From contig CAMNDM010000001.1 in NCBI GenBank assembly GCA_946535435.1, forward strand, positions 62,001-126,000: a DNA stretch of 64,000 nt, written 5' to 3'. The stretch comes from Physcocola sp002396385. GTDB lineage: Bacteria; Bacteroidota; Bacteroidia; Bacteroidales; Paludibacteraceae. Both the position numbers and the translations under genes were made by a program. The notes below the pieces were generated by a model. That model made no database searches, was not told the DNA's origin, and saw only the letters and a program-made list of their open reading frames with translations. The stretch's first letter is position 1, and each line of letters opens with the position of its first letter. Positions 46,838 to 56,003 of the stretch are shown one piece after another.

Positions 46838-47398
46838 ATGGAGAGTTCAAGAAGAAGAGATACCATACAGCAAAACGGATTCGACAATCCAAAAGAACGC
46901 GAAGAGATAGCAAAAGCCGTTGCCGCTGAGGAAAAACACCGCCAGAAGGAAGAAGCGAAACGGAAGGAATTGTTAGAGTCTCCCTTGTTCCAAACCATGA
47001 CGACCATCAAAAACGTTATGGACCGCTTTATGATCGACCCCATCATCGGATTGTTTGTACCAGCAGCAGGAGACATCATTTCAGGCATATGTGCCCTTCC
47101 GTTCATTTATTTCTCGCTGTTCAAGGTTAAATCGGTCAGACTTACGCTCGCATGTATCTTCAACACCGTGGTCGACTTGTGTATAGGCATGCCTCCAATC
47201 ATAGGCGACGTGCTCGACCTGTTCCACCGCTCCTTTAAAAAGAACCTCGACATGATTGTCGGCTATGTGAACAACGACCAGGAAGCCATCCGAGACGCCC
47301 GCATCCGAAGTTTGTGGGTTGTCCCGCTACTGCTTGTGTTTGTCGCCCTGCTGTTTATCGTCTACAAAGTTATCTGCAACATTATCTACTACTGGTAA
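46838..47398 (+). CDS. DUF4112 domain membrane protein
   Basis: A 186-residue protein with a charged helical N-terminus (about 1-55), a DUF4112 core (MDRFMIDPIIGLFVPAAGDIISG, LACIFNTVVDLCIGMPPIIGDVLDLFHRS) and a C-terminal membrane segment (VVPLLLVFVALLFIVYKVI). Function is unknown. It begins 4 bp after the phosphoesterase stop, and its own stop is one base from the stop of the convergent lrgB-like gene. Confidence 0.88.
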   Translation: MESSRRRDTIQQNGFDNPKEREEIAKAVAAEEKHRQKEEAKRKELLESPLFQTMTTIKNVMDRFMIDPIIGLFVPAAGDIISGICALPFIYFSLFKVKSVRLTLACIFNTVVDLCIGMPPIIGDVLDLFHRSFKKNLDMIVGYVNNDQEAIRDARIRSLWVVPLLLVFVALLFIVYKVICNIIYYW

Positions 47399-47399
47399 G

Positions 47400-48098
47400 C
47401 TAGCCGCCTATGCCGAGCAAAGGCAACAAATAAGGGGTAATTATTGCCGTAAGAATACCATTTAAAGTCAGCCCCAGACTGGCATAGGCACCGTATTTAC
47501 GACTACGCTCCATCGCTGCCGATGTACCCACCGCATGTGAGGCCGTTCCCATAGAAAGTCCCTGAGCGATAGGACTTTTAACCCGCCCCAATGTAAGTAT
47601 TTTAAAGCCCAACACTGCGCCCAAAAGGCCGACACAGACCACCACAGCCGCTGTCAGCGAAGGTATTCCGCCCAACCCCCTGGTCACCTCCATGGCAATA
47701 GGAGTCGTCACCGACTTCGGAGCCAGCGAAACAATTACTTCGTTAGTCGCACCCAGCACTTTGGCGACCAAAACCACACTCACAATTCCGACCAGACACC
47801 CCACCAATTGAGAGAGGAGAATAGGCAAAAGTTGTTTCTTTATCTGTTCCAACTGAAGGTATAGTGGGACACCCAGGGCCACCACAGCCGGTTTCAGCCA
47901 GAAGTCAATCATCATTCCGCCCTTTTCGTAGTCGGTATAGGGGATTCCAGTCACAGAAAGGAAGAGAATCAACAAAGTAATTGTCACCAGAATCGGGTTT
48001 AGCACCACCCAACCCAAACGCTTCTGCACCAGTTTCGCCGCAAAAAAGAGCAAAAAGGTGAGAAAAATAAGGAAATACTGGTTCTTAAAGAATTCCAT
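47400..48098 (-). CDS. LrgB/CidB-family membrane protein
   Basis: A 232-residue inner-membrane protein with about seven hydrophobic segments. The LrgB/YohK core APKSVTTPIAMEVTRGLGGIPSLTAAVVV and the glycine-rich GTASHAVGTSAA are clear. The Lrg/Cid pair is linked to murein hydrolase control and to pyruvate or related small-molecule transport in other bacteria. It follows the LrgA-like gene directly. Confidence 0.93.
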   Translation of the reverse strand: MEFFKNQYFLIFLTFLLFFAAKLVQKRLGWVVLNPILVTITLLILFLSVTGIPYTDYEKGGMMIDFWLKPAVVALGVPLYLQLEQIKKQLLPILLSQLVGCLVGIVSVVLVAKVLGATNEVIVSLAPKSVTTPIAMEVTRGLGGIPSLTAAVVVCVGLLGAVLGFKILTLGRVKSPIAQGLSMGTASHAVGTSAAMERSRKYGAYASLGLTLNGILTAIITPYLLPLLGIGG

Positions 48099-48102
48099 AC
48101 TT

Positions 48103-48456
48103 TTATTCTTGATTTTTAGCAGATTTGTTTCGGACCCACTGGTGAGTCCATCCCGTCACCACCAATACCAAAGCCGTACTGACAATGGTAGCCGCCACAA
48201 TAGGAAGAAACTGAGCCTTAATGATGTCGAAATAGAGCATCAGCGCCACACCTGGCGGCACAAAGAAGAAACCGAGGTTTGCAATCAGGAAGTCGCTCAG
48301 TCCCTTCACCCATTCCAGTTTTACCCATCCCAATTTTAGCAGAAGGGTCAACAGCAACATACCAATAATACTGGAAGGCAGTTTAATGCCAGTAAGAAAA
48401 ACCAGTAGTTCACCAGCCGCAAGGCAGCCGAACAAAATCGCACACTGACGTATCAT
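48103..48456 (-). CDS. LrgA/CidA-family holin-like membrane protein
   Basis: About 117 residues and four membrane segments, with PSSIIGMLLLTLLLKLGWVKLE and LGFFFVPPGVALMLYFD, the CidA/LrgA core. ATG at 48456 (MIRQCAILFG) fits the usual family start and lies 4 bp after the patatin stop; an ATG at 48477 would overlap that gene. It forms a pair with LrgB. Confidence 0.92.
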   Translation of the reverse strand: MIRQCAILFGCLAAGELLVFLTGIKLPSSIIGMLLLTLLLKLGWVKLEWVKGLSDFLIANLGFFFVPPGVALMLYFDIIKAQFLPIVAATIVSTALVLVVTGWTHQWVRNKSAKNQE

Positions 48457-48460
48457 ATCA

Positions 48461-50590
48461 TTAAAACATATAGCCAAAACAGATCCACAAACCGAACTTC
48501 TCGGTCACATTGCTCCAGTTGACGTTAACTTCAGCCGGACCAACCGGCGTTTTATAACCATAACCAAGAGCTGCACCATACAGTTTGTCGTCTACCAAGA
48601 AATTGTTGATTTTTTCGCTAGAACAACCATAATTACCCACCCCGAACAAATAGTGGTTGTTGCCCAAACGGCCCCTTAAAGTAAGGCCGACAGCGGCCAT
48701 CTTGTTTTCGGTGGTCTCGAAATAGTTCACACCGGCGAAAGGGAGCTGTTGTGGTAGGTAATGTCCCATTCCCGACACGCCGCCAATCGCATTCTTGTCG
48801 CCAAGCCTGAGTTGTTCGGCGGTATTCACAAAGCGTCCCCAAAGGGCAGGCACCAGGGTTAGGCGTTCTGTCAGAGGCATATTGTGCTCATACGACAATT
48901 CAAGCACCGACAATCCGTAGTCGTCGTGATATCTCACCCAGTCGTCAGTCATGAAAGTATAGCGCACCGTCCAATTCTGTCCCTTGTGCGGGTAGACAGG
49001 AGTGTCGCGGTTGTCGAAACGCAACGAAGCGTAATAATTGATGTTTGTTTCGGCATCGTATACAGAAGTCCCGAAAAGACTGTTTGCAGCAGAGAAGCCA
49101 GCAGAAGTGAGCAGGTGGTCGAAATTACGTTTGGCATAATCGGCAGCCAGCGTCAGTTTAAGGTAGTTCCACGTGCGCAGAAAAGCAAGTCGTGCGAATT
49201 GTTCGTGAAAATCCCAGTCAACCACACGTTTTCCTTTCGAATAAAGTTTAATCTCGTTGTAGCTGAATTTGTATGTACCCTCTAAGGTCCAATGACGCAT
49301 AGGCTTGAACGAGGCGTTCAACTTGCCGTAACTGCGTCGTCCCAGTCGTAATTGTCCGCCAAATGTCGGTCTGAGTTTCAACGGCGACTTGTAGACTCCA
49401 CCCACCAACACCGAGGCTAGTTCCTCGTTGTCGAGCCGCAACCCTGCCCCCAGCGTACAGCCATGGTCCGCATTCAGAATGACGTCTTCCGCCTCTGGAG
49501 GTACAGGCATACCCGGCATAGGCGTAATAAGCGTGTCGGTCGGAAGGTTCAGGCTTTCACGCAAGGCAATCAGCTCGTCTTTATGCTTATACCCGGCTTC
49601 CAGGCCACGTTGTAACAGCATCTCGATAGCTTCGGTCGAGAAACTGGCGGCAGTGAATCCGTCGGCATTCACGTTAATGTGCAGGTCAATAAGCTTCATA
49701 TTTTCAGGCACCTTGCTGTCGATAATGTTTGAGGTCATTTGCGACACCACATCGAGAGGTGTAACAATATCGTCGGCAGTATTGGCCGTTTCGCTTTCCC
49801 GGTCAAGCGTCACTCCTATTATCACATCGGCCCCCATCTTTTTAGCAATGTCTGCCGGGAAGTTGTTTGCCATTCCACCGTCAACCAACACCATGCCGTT
49901 GGTATGAATAGGGCTAAACACACATGGGATGGACATACTAGAGCGGATGCAGGTCGCAAGGTTGCCACCATACATATCCACTTCCTTACCAGAAACAATA
50001 TCGACCGCCACACAGGCGAAAGGCACTTTCAAATCGGCAAAATTCATACTATCGGGGCAATTGGGAGTCAACGCCTTAAACAGATTCAAGACAGCCTCAC
50101 CACTCAGCACGCCTCCCTTCAGATGTCGTTTGCTGTTACGGAAAGCCGGGATAGTGACCATATACTGTTCGGCATTCTCGCGGGTGATAAAGTCCTTTTG
50201 GCTACGGTCCGACTCATTCAGTAACAAGTTGGTCCAGTCTTGGCTACGGTAAAGGCTGTCGAGTTGGTCGGTAGAGTAACCATAGGCATACAGGCCACCA
50301 ACAATCGAGCCCATACTGGTACCTACAATATAGTCGATAGGCACGCCAAGCGACTCGATGACCTTCAGCACGCTGACGTGTGCGGCACCTTTGGCTCCAC
50401 CCCCACTGAGCACCACGCCAACCTTCAGACGTTTCGGAGCAGGATCCGCCCCAACAGTATTACTAGAGTCTATAATTGTACGCAATGAGTCAACCGATAC
50501 AGAATCGGGCACTTGTGCCGTTATCGGGCAAACAGAAACTGCCATCAGCAGAAAAGCCGACAACGCAAATCCCTTAATTGGTAAGTTCAT
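48461..50590 (-). CDS. Patatin-like phospholipase with C-terminal outer-membrane barrel
   Basis: A 709-residue exported protein with signal peptide at about 1-25. The patatin domain (about 55-320) has the oxyanion loop LSGGGAKGAAH, the nucleophile in GTSMGS (S92) and the catalytic aspartate in LVDGGMANNFP. A POTRA-like linker is followed by a surface-antigen/BamA-type 16-strand barrel (about 375-709) ending in ICFGYMF with a terminal Phe. This is the PlpD-type (type Vd) layout, common in Bacteroidota as a RssA/NTE-like esterase. The promoter at 50612-50644 reads TTTG-N21-TAATTTTG on the minus strand. Confidence 0.93.
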   Translation of the reverse strand: MNLPIKGFALSAFLLMAVSVCPITAQVPDSVSVDSLRTIIDSSNTVGADPAPKRLKVGVVLSGGGAKGAAHVSVLKVIESLGVPIDYIVGTSMGSIVGGLYAYGYSTDQLDSLYRSQDWTNLLLNESDRSQKDFITRENAEQYMVTIPAFRNSKRHLKGGVLSGEAVLNLFKALTPNCPDSMNFADLKVPFACVAVDIVSGKEVDMYGGNLATCIRSSMSIPCVFSPIHTNGMVLVDGGMANNFPADIAKKMGADVIIGVTLDRESETANTADDIVTPLDVVSQMTSNIIDSKVPENMKLIDLHINVNADGFTAASFSTEAIEMLLQRGLEAGYKHKDELIALRESLNLPTDTLITPMPGMPVPPEAEDVILNADHGCTLGAGLRLDNEELASVLVGGVYKSPLKLRPTFGGQLRLGRRSYGKLNASFKPMRHWTLEGTYKFSYNEIKLYSKGKRVVDWDFHEQFARLAFLRTWNYLKLTLAADYAKRNFDHLLTSAGFSAANSLFGTSVYDAETNINYYASLRFDNRDTPVYPHKGQNWTVRYTFMTDDWVRYHDDYGLSVLELSYEHNMPLTERLTLVPALWGRFVNTAEQLRLGDKNAIGGVSGMGHYLPQQLPFAGVNYFETTENKMAAVGLTLRGRLGNNHYLFGVGNYGCSSEKINNFLVDDKLYGAALGYGYKTPVGPAEVNVNWSNVTEKFGLWICFGYMF

Positions 50591-50611
50591 AAAAATCCTA
50601 TTTTCTTCCTA

Positions 50612-50644
50612 CAAAATTAAAGTAAAAGGCCGAGGTTTTCCAAA
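50612..50644 (-). promoter_or_regulatory. Bacteroidota-type promoter of the patatin-lrgAB operon
   Basis: On the minus strand TTTG (50644-50641) is followed after 21 bases by TAATTTTG (50619-50612). This is the best -33/-7 pair in the window and lies 22 bp before the patatin ATG. Confidence 0.65.
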
Positions 50645-50762
50645 AGATTAAATAACATCCATTACCTGTTACAGCCACAAGCTGAACAAACATCAGACCC
50701 TCCTGCAGTTCTATTCATAGATTCGTTATAAAGGCATAGCGGAACAAGTCGCCACCCCGAAA

Positions 50763-51581
50763 TCAAGCCATCGTCCTCAATTGGCAGTAGGCATCGTTGA
50801 TTTCCTTAAACCTGTCGGATAAGACGTTCTTAAGTACAGGATTTTGGACCGTGTCGGGGTGATATTTTTTTGCAAGTGCACGATAGGCTCTGTGCACCTC
50901 CTCCTCAGTTGCGTTCTCCGTCAACCCGAGAACCGAGTAGAACTGAGTTTTGTCTACCTTAGCGGCAACCGCCGAAGCATTTCGTGTGCCTCTGTATTGC
51001 TTATAATTACCACCTCCATTAACCAGATGGGCATAACGTGTTCTAAAGTATGCAATATCGCTGTCAGACATTTTCAGATTAGGTAGTATTTTCATCAACA
51101 CAGCCCATTCACTACCCGAGATATTATTATCGACAGAAGCAATAGAAAAGAGCAACTCGCAAATGGCATAACGGTCAATATACTCAAGAAAATAACTGTT
51201 TATCTGACTACATGTTTTCCGGATGTTAACACCTTTACATGCGAATATAACTTGAAGAAGATTCCCAGCATCTGTGTCGTCATACATTTTGAAAGCAAAA
51301 TCTCTCACCACCCCATATTCTTTTTCATCAATCTCATTGTCTGCTTCAAGTACACTACAGATAACCGCTCCCAACGCCCTAAGTTCAGGAGCAGAGCTAC
51401 TATAGTCAAAGGAATTTATTTTTCTTACCGTTTTTTTCGAACGGCCAAAATTCACCTTTTTACAGACTGTAATTACGGCCAGTAAAAAAATAATGAACAT
51501 ATAGAGAGCAGCAAAGCCAACGACAACAAACGTTAGCACATTGACTATGTCAGCCAGCGCCTCAACACTCAATAACATCAT
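50763..51581 (-). CDS. Membrane-anchored TerB-like/J-domain protein
   Basis: A 272-residue protein. A membrane segment lies at about 12-36. A central helical TerB-like domain spans about 60-190 (ELRALGAVICSVLEADNEIDEKEY, LLFSIASVDNNISGSEW, acidic pairs included). The J domain is at about 212-272 (FYSVLGLTENATEEEVHRAYRALAKKYHPD) with the HPD motif. The layout resembles DjlA, a DnaK co-chaperone anchored to the inner membrane. It is 10 bp downstream of a gene for a secreted protein of unknown function. Confidence 0.88.
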   Translation of the reverse strand: MMLLSVEALADIVNVLTFVVVGFAALYMFIIFLLAVITVCKKVNFGRSKKTVRKINSFDYSSSAPELRALGAVICSVLEADNEIDEKEYGVVRDFAFKMYDDTDAGNLLQVIFACKGVNIRKTCSQINSYFLEYIDRYAICELLFSIASVDNNISGSEWAVLMKILPNLKMSDSDIAYFRTRYAHLVNGGGNYKQYRGTRNASAVAAKVDKTQFYSVLGLTENATEEEVHRAYRALAKKYHPDTVQNPVLKNVLSDRFKEINDAYCQLRTMA

Positions 51582-51591
51582 TCTTTATCCT

Positions 51592-52641
51592 TTAATAAGT
51601 TAACCTGTTTTTGTAATTCTTACGCAAATAATCGTCTAATGTACAGTTTGCAAACATATCTCTATATCGATTAACGACAGCCGATTTTGCACCATAGTTT
51701 TCCAGATATATGCACACACACTGGTAATAATCATCAAAAGAGAACAGCTTAATCCGATATGCCAGCAGATAAATTTTGACCACTTCGAGAAAATGTTCCC
51801 TTTCTTCTCCTTTTAGCTGGTCAACCAGTTCCAGATTTTCAAATTTTGGCATATTGGCTTTTTCCCACTTCTTTATCCAATTGGTCAGTTCCGCACCAAC
51901 AGGAATTTTTCGCTTTTTACAAAACCGGATAGTAGCCAGGGCTGTCAACATCTTTTTCCTGAAGCCGACACCATTGGCTTCGTATTCATTGTCAGTCAGT
52001 TTAATGTCAATTTTCACTTTGTTGTATTCAGACTCAACAGATAGGGAATCGATTGTCATTTTAAACAAGGAATAAGGGGCTCCGATGCACATTTCCCTGT
52101 CATAGAATTCTCGTTTGATTAGTTCAGCCAGTTTACCATTCTTCTTTGCACTTACAAATTTATCCATATAGCAACAGAAACGGTTTCCTTCCTCTATTTT
52201 CAGGTTGCTGTTGTACGCATCTATATGTTTCTCATAGAGGTCAGTCAAAAAATCCATCACCTTCACATGTTCAGAATAGCTAAGCTCCATTTTGCCAGTC
52301 GACTTATAGAGTTTCGCCAAATAAGCGGCATAAAAAGGCAGATAATGCTCATTTTTTTCAAGTAACCTCACAAAGTTTGGTGTTTTCACTTTCATTTTGT
52401 CAGTGACCCCACACAGGTCTCCATAGTTAAAGACAGCCCCCATACTGACCTCAATACACCGGTCATCCTTCTTTTTATAGATGTCTTCGAAGTGGTTCAA
52501 AGAATAGTCGCTCAACCGGTCAATAATCAGTTCCTTATCATTCAAGTCTTCAAGTTCCTTTTGAAAAGACGATGGATCACACTGGGCAAACACCGAAAAA
52601 GCCAATAATAGGACCGCTATTAAAGAAAAAAGGTAGCGCAT
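51592..52641 (-). CDS. Exported protein of unknown function
   Basis: About 349 residues. ATG at 52641 gives MRYLFSLIAVLLLAFSVFAQ, a signal peptide; the longer frame from 52677 would put 12 extra residues before it. The rest is soluble, lysine-rich and mainly helical, with no motif that I recognise. It is 10 bp upstream of the TerB/J-domain gene and probably shares its transcript. Confidence 0.75.
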   Translation of the reverse strand: MRYLFSLIAVLLLAFSVFAQCDPSSFQKELEDLNDKELIIDRLSDYSLNHFEDIYKKKDDRCIEVSMGAVFNYGDLCGVTDKMKVKTPNFVRLLEKNEHYLPFYAAYLAKLYKSTGKMELSYSEHVKVMDFLTDLYEKHIDAYNSNLKIEEGNRFCCYMDKFVSAKKNGKLAELIKREFYDREMCIGAPYSLFKMTIDSLSVESEYNKVKIDIKLTDNEYEANGVGFRKKMLTALATIRFCKKRKIPVGAELTNWIKKWEKANMPKFENLELVDQLKGEEREHFLEVVKIYLLAYRIKLFSFDDYYQCVCIYLENYGAKSAVVNRYRDMFANCTLDDYLRKNYKNRLTY

Positions 52642-52680
52642 AGTTATCTCAATATCATCAATTAAAAATAACGACAAGAG

Positions 52681-53283
52681 TCAGTATACCATTCTCACCA
52701 GTCTTTTAAACCGTTCCACACAGAAATCAGTCCAAACCGTACCCAGCACAGCAGCACCTCCAAAAGAATAAGGAGCAAGCAGGGGGAGCGTATTTTCATC
52801 GATTCCACCCAACGCTATAACTTTTTCATTTATCAGGCCACTCGCAGAGGCCTCTAATAATTCAGCCTCCGAAAATGCCGCATTATAACCACGTTTCGAG
52901 ATACTGTTAAAGACAGGGCTGAAAAAGACATAATCAAAATTGGAAGTTTGCCGCAGTTCTTCGAAAGAATGACACGATTTGCTGAGCCTAAGTTTTCTTT
53001 TCCCTTGATAATTTTTCTGCCGTCCACTCAAATGAACACCCCCAACCAAAAATTCGTCAGCCAATTCGAAATGGTCGCCCAGCGAAACACGAGACAGATA
53101 TTCCTCGGGCAAGTTTCGCAATACCCGTCGGTAAGACTCCGCACTGGCATTTGGTTTGCGCAAGTGAAGCAGGAATCCAGAATCGGCAGACAATAGTTCA
53201 ACGATTTGTTCCACCTCCGTCTCATAGGGTTCAGGGCGCGTTATCACCACCAACTGTGGATGTTTGCATTTAAAGACAGACAT
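52681..53283 (-). CDS. Thiamine-phosphate synthase-like (ThiE/TenI family) protein
   Basis: A 200-residue TIM-barrel protein. Family features are VGGVHLSGRQK, FDYVFFSPVFNSISKRGY and VIALGGIDENTLPLL with GGAAVLGTVW at the phosphate site. The N-terminal ThiE signature around the pyrophosphate-binding Arg/Lys is weak (LHLRKPNAS), so it may be TenI-like and not an active ThiE. No other thiamine gene is near. The start lies 91 bp from the divergent dprA-like gene. Confidence 0.85.
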   Translation of the reverse strand: MSVFKCKHPQLVVITRPEPYETEVEQIVELLSADSGFLLHLRKPNASAESYRRVLRNLPEEYLSRVSLGDHFELADEFLVGGVHLSGRQKNYQGKRKLRLSKSCHSFEELRQTSNFDYVFFSPVFNSISKRGYNAAFSEAELLEASASGLINEKVIALGGIDENTLPLLAPYSFGGAAVLGTVWTDFCVERFKRLVRMVY

Positions 53284-53326
53284 ACAGCAACATATAGTTT
53301 ACCTCACGAAGATAAGAGATTATTTG

Positions 53327-53334
53327 TATTTTTG
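53327..53334 (+). promoter_or_regulatory. Candidate -7 box TATTTTTG
   Basis: A full TAnnTTTG match 40 bp before the dprA-like ATG, within the 91-bp divergent region. Confidence 0.4.
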
Positions 53335-53374
53335 CAAAAAATCCCCAAAAACTTGAAAATCGGGCGGGCTGACT

Positions 53375-54313
53375 ATGCTGAACAACACTCAATTATTAGC
53401 ACTATTGCAATTACCCAACTTAGGCAGGAAGAGCATCGCTGCCATGGCAGAATATGCCCTTTTGGCAAAAAAAAGCGTAAATAACATACCAGAATTTCAC
53501 GATTTCATCGCTGAATGTAAAGACCGGAAATTAACCCGTGGAGGGACGAACTACCTATACACCGAAATAAACACAGCCTATGCCCTTGCGGTCAGGATAG
53601 AAGAAGCCGCCGAGAACGCCGATATACAGATTACCTCGTACTTCGATAAAAACTATCCGAAAAGGTTGCTCCATTTGAAAAAAGACGGAAAAAGCGACAG
53701 TCCCGTCCTTTTGTTCAGCAAAGGCTGTCTGAAGATTATAGACGAATGCCCTTCTGTTGCAATCATTGGTACCCGTACGCCTTCCATTGGCGGCAGCTTA
53801 GGCAGCACGCACATTGCTGAAGAATTTGGAAGAGAGGGGTTCAACATTGTCAGCGGACTGGCTCTGGGTTGCGACACCGCCGCCCACAAGGGAGCGCTTA
53901 ACGTTGGGGGCAGAACCACAGCCATACTCGCTCATGGTCTCGATTCGGTATATCCGCCTGAAAACAGACTTCTTTTACAGGAAATTATCGACAACGGAGG
54001 GTTGGCCATCTCAGAATATCCCATAGGCGTCAGGCCACAACAGATTTACTTCGTAGAACGCGACAGGTTACAGGCAGGCATCGCCGATGCCACTATAGTG
54101 GTAGAGGGGCGCAAAACCAGCGGAGCACGCCATGCGGTAAAAACATCAATAGCCCACCAAAAACCCACCTACTACACCCAGTGGTCGACAGACTTTGCCC
54201 AGCTCGAAGCAGGAAGTCTGTTTGCTGAGAACGCCACCACCCTACTCGACGAGAATACATTACACCCTGCCATCGACAGACTGAAAAATGAGTTCAATAA
54301 GAATTTCAACTGA
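53375..54313 (+). CDS. DprA/Smf-like DNA-processing protein
   Basis: A 312-residue protein. The Rossmann-type DprA domain (about 120-300) has SVAIIGTRTPSIGG, NIVSGLALGCDTAAHKGAL, TAILAHGLDSVYPPENR and IVVEGRKTSGARHAV. The N-terminal 110 residues start with a helix-hairpin-helix-like LLALLQLPNLGRKSIAAMAEYAL. It is shorter than the usual DprA and lacks the C-terminal winged helix. DprA loads RecA on incoming single-stranded DNA; short DprA-like proteins also occur outside natural transformation, so the exact role is open. Confidence 0.85.
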   Translation: MLNNTQLLALLQLPNLGRKSIAAMAEYALLAKKSVNNIPEFHDFIAECKDRKLTRGGTNYLYTEINTAYALAVRIEEAAENADIQITSYFDKNYPKRLLHLKKDGKSDSPVLLFSKGCLKIIDECPSVAIIGTRTPSIGGSLGSTHIAEEFGREGFNIVSGLALGCDTAAHKGALNVGGRTTAILAHGLDSVYPPENRLLLQEIIDNGGLAISEYPIGVRPQQIYFVERDRLQAGIADATIVVEGRKTSGARHAVKTSIAHQKPTYYTQWSTDFAQLEAGSLFAENATTLLDENTLHPAIDRLKNEFNKNFN

Positions 54314-54346
54314 CGCAGCAGGGACTAGTCCAAAACAAATTTTAAT

Positions 54347-54354
54347 TATCTTTG
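54347..54354 (+). promoter_or_regulatory. Candidate -7 box TATCTTTG of the dacB-like gene
   Basis: A full TAnnTTTG match 52 bp before the ATG at 54407. No -33 TTTG at the right spacing. Confidence 0.45.
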
Positions 54355-54406
54355 CAAATAGAAGCCTTCTGGCCTCCACACACAACCAAACTAAACTGAT
54401 AAAGAG

Positions 54407-55921
54407 ATGAAGAACTGGAAAGCTGCCTTTATGGCGCTATTGCTATACTGTTTATATGCCGCGAACACCCATGCGCAAGAAACTAGTGCTCCCCTTATAG
54501 GCACCGCTGCGGTAAATAAATTTGTCGCAACCGACGGTTTGCAAGCTGCCGGACTCGGCTACTTGGTGAAGGAAGTAGAGAGCGGGAACGTGATAGCCGA
54601 ATACCAGTCGGGCTACAACCGCATCCCCGCATCAGTAACCAAGCTACTGACCACCGCCACAGCATTGGAGATACTGAGCGACACTTTCAGTTTCGTCACA
54701 AAGCTCAACTATTCGGGCTTTATTAAAGACTCGGTACTGTATGGCGACCTCTACATTGTAGGGGGAGGCGACCCCACCTTCGAATCAGACTTCTTCACAC
54801 ACAACCCCGTGTTTGAGCATATGGCCGCCGCCGTAGAAACGGCAGGCATAAAAAAAATAGAAGGCGACATTGTAGGCGATGCCTCTCTTTTCCAACGCAG
54901 CGGGGCTAACGGCGACTGGTTGCTGGAAGACGTAGGCTCTTATTATGGTCAAACCCCTAGCGCTATATGCTTTCACGACAACCTCTTCATGGTAACCTGC
55001 TCGGGGTCCGACTCGGCTGCAACCGCCACCATTGAAACCATTCTGCCAAGGACAAACCTTCTGACAATTGACAACCGACTGCAGAGCGGTACGCCTGTCT
55101 GGTGGCACATTTACGGTGACCTTTACAGTTGGAACAAAATTGTGCGTGGGCGCATACCCACCGGTAAAAAAACGCTTGTAAAAATAGAGATTCCCGACCC
55201 TGCCCTTTTTGTGGCTGACTCGCTACGCATCGTACTCGACCGCAACGGCATCTGCAGCAACAAAAGCCGATCGACCATCTGGACCAACGAACGGGCGCCC
55301 GAAGGAAACACTATCTACCGCTTTTTCTCCCAACCAATAAAGGAAATAGCGAGGCAGACAAACTTCCACAGTGTCAACCTTTTCGCCGAGAACCTATACC
55401 TCTATATGGGTTTACAGAACGGAGAAATCAGCAATTACGACTTGGCAACGGCTGCCGTCAACAAGTACTGGAACACACACGGAGTTCCAATGACCCGGAC
55501 CCATCAAGTCGATGGTTCCGGACTCTCGATGAAGAACGCCATCAGCCCCGCCTTCCTTACCGACCTACTCATCTATATGAAGAAAAAAAGCCGCTATGCC
55601 GACTCTTTCACCGCCTCGTTGCCAACCGCAGGAAAACAGGGAACGGTTAAGCACTTCCTGGGTGGGACCCTGTTGTCGGGGAAAACATTCTGCAAGAGCG
55701 GAAGTATGGACCGCGTTCAGAATTTCAGCGGCTACGTCATTTGGAACAATAAATGGTATGCGTTTACCATTATGGTAAACAACTTCGACTGCACCCGCAA
55801 ACAAGTCCGTGCAGCCATCAGTAACCTACTGGTTGACACTTTCAAGGCTATTGGTGGGCCAGATGCGGTTGTAAAGAAGAAACCTGCCGCCAAAAAGCCG
55901 GCCAAGAAGTTGAAAAAATAA
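54407..55921 (+). CDS. dacB: D-alanyl-D-alanine carboxypeptidase/endopeptidase (PBP4, DacB type)
   Basis: A 504-residue periplasmic class C penicillin-binding protein that trims or cuts peptidoglycan cross-links. It has a signal peptide at about 1-24, the SxxK motif S76-V-T-K79, the SxN motif in HSVNLFAEN and the KSG motif in TFCKSGSMDR (KTG variant usual in this class). The typical PBP4 inserted domain covers about 100-270. The last 20 residues are a Lys/Ala/Pro-rich tail (VKKKPAAKKPAKKLKK) not normally found in PBP4, which could bind acidic polymers. Confidence 0.93.
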   Translation: MKNWKAAFMALLLYCLYAANTHAQETSAPLIGTAAVNKFVATDGLQAAGLGYLVKEVESGNVIAEYQSGYNRIPASVTKLLTTATALEILSDTFSFVTKLNYSGFIKDSVLYGDLYIVGGGDPTFESDFFTHNPVFEHMAAAVETAGIKKIEGDIVGDASLFQRSGANGDWLLEDVGSYYGQTPSAICFHDNLFMVTCSGSDSAATATIETILPRTNLLTIDNRLQSGTPVWWHIYGDLYSWNKIVRGRIPTGKKTLVKIEIPDPALFVADSLRIVLDRNGICSNKSRSTIWTNERAPEGNTIYRFFSQPIKEIARQTNFHSVNLFAENLYLYMGLQNGEISNYDLATAAVNKYWNTHGVPMTRTHQVDGSGLSMKNAISPAFLTDLLIYMKKKSRYADSFTASLPTAGKQGTVKHFLGGTLLSGKTFCKSGSMDRVQNFSGYVIWNNKWYAFTIMVNNFDCTRKQVRAAISNLLVDTFKAIGGPDAVVKKKPAAKKPAKKLKK

Positions 55922-56003
55922 AAAGATTCCTCTTATTAAGAAGAACATTTGCCCATCTAACATTTTATTTATACTTTTATTTCCAAAAAAGAAAAATCAC
56001 GTA

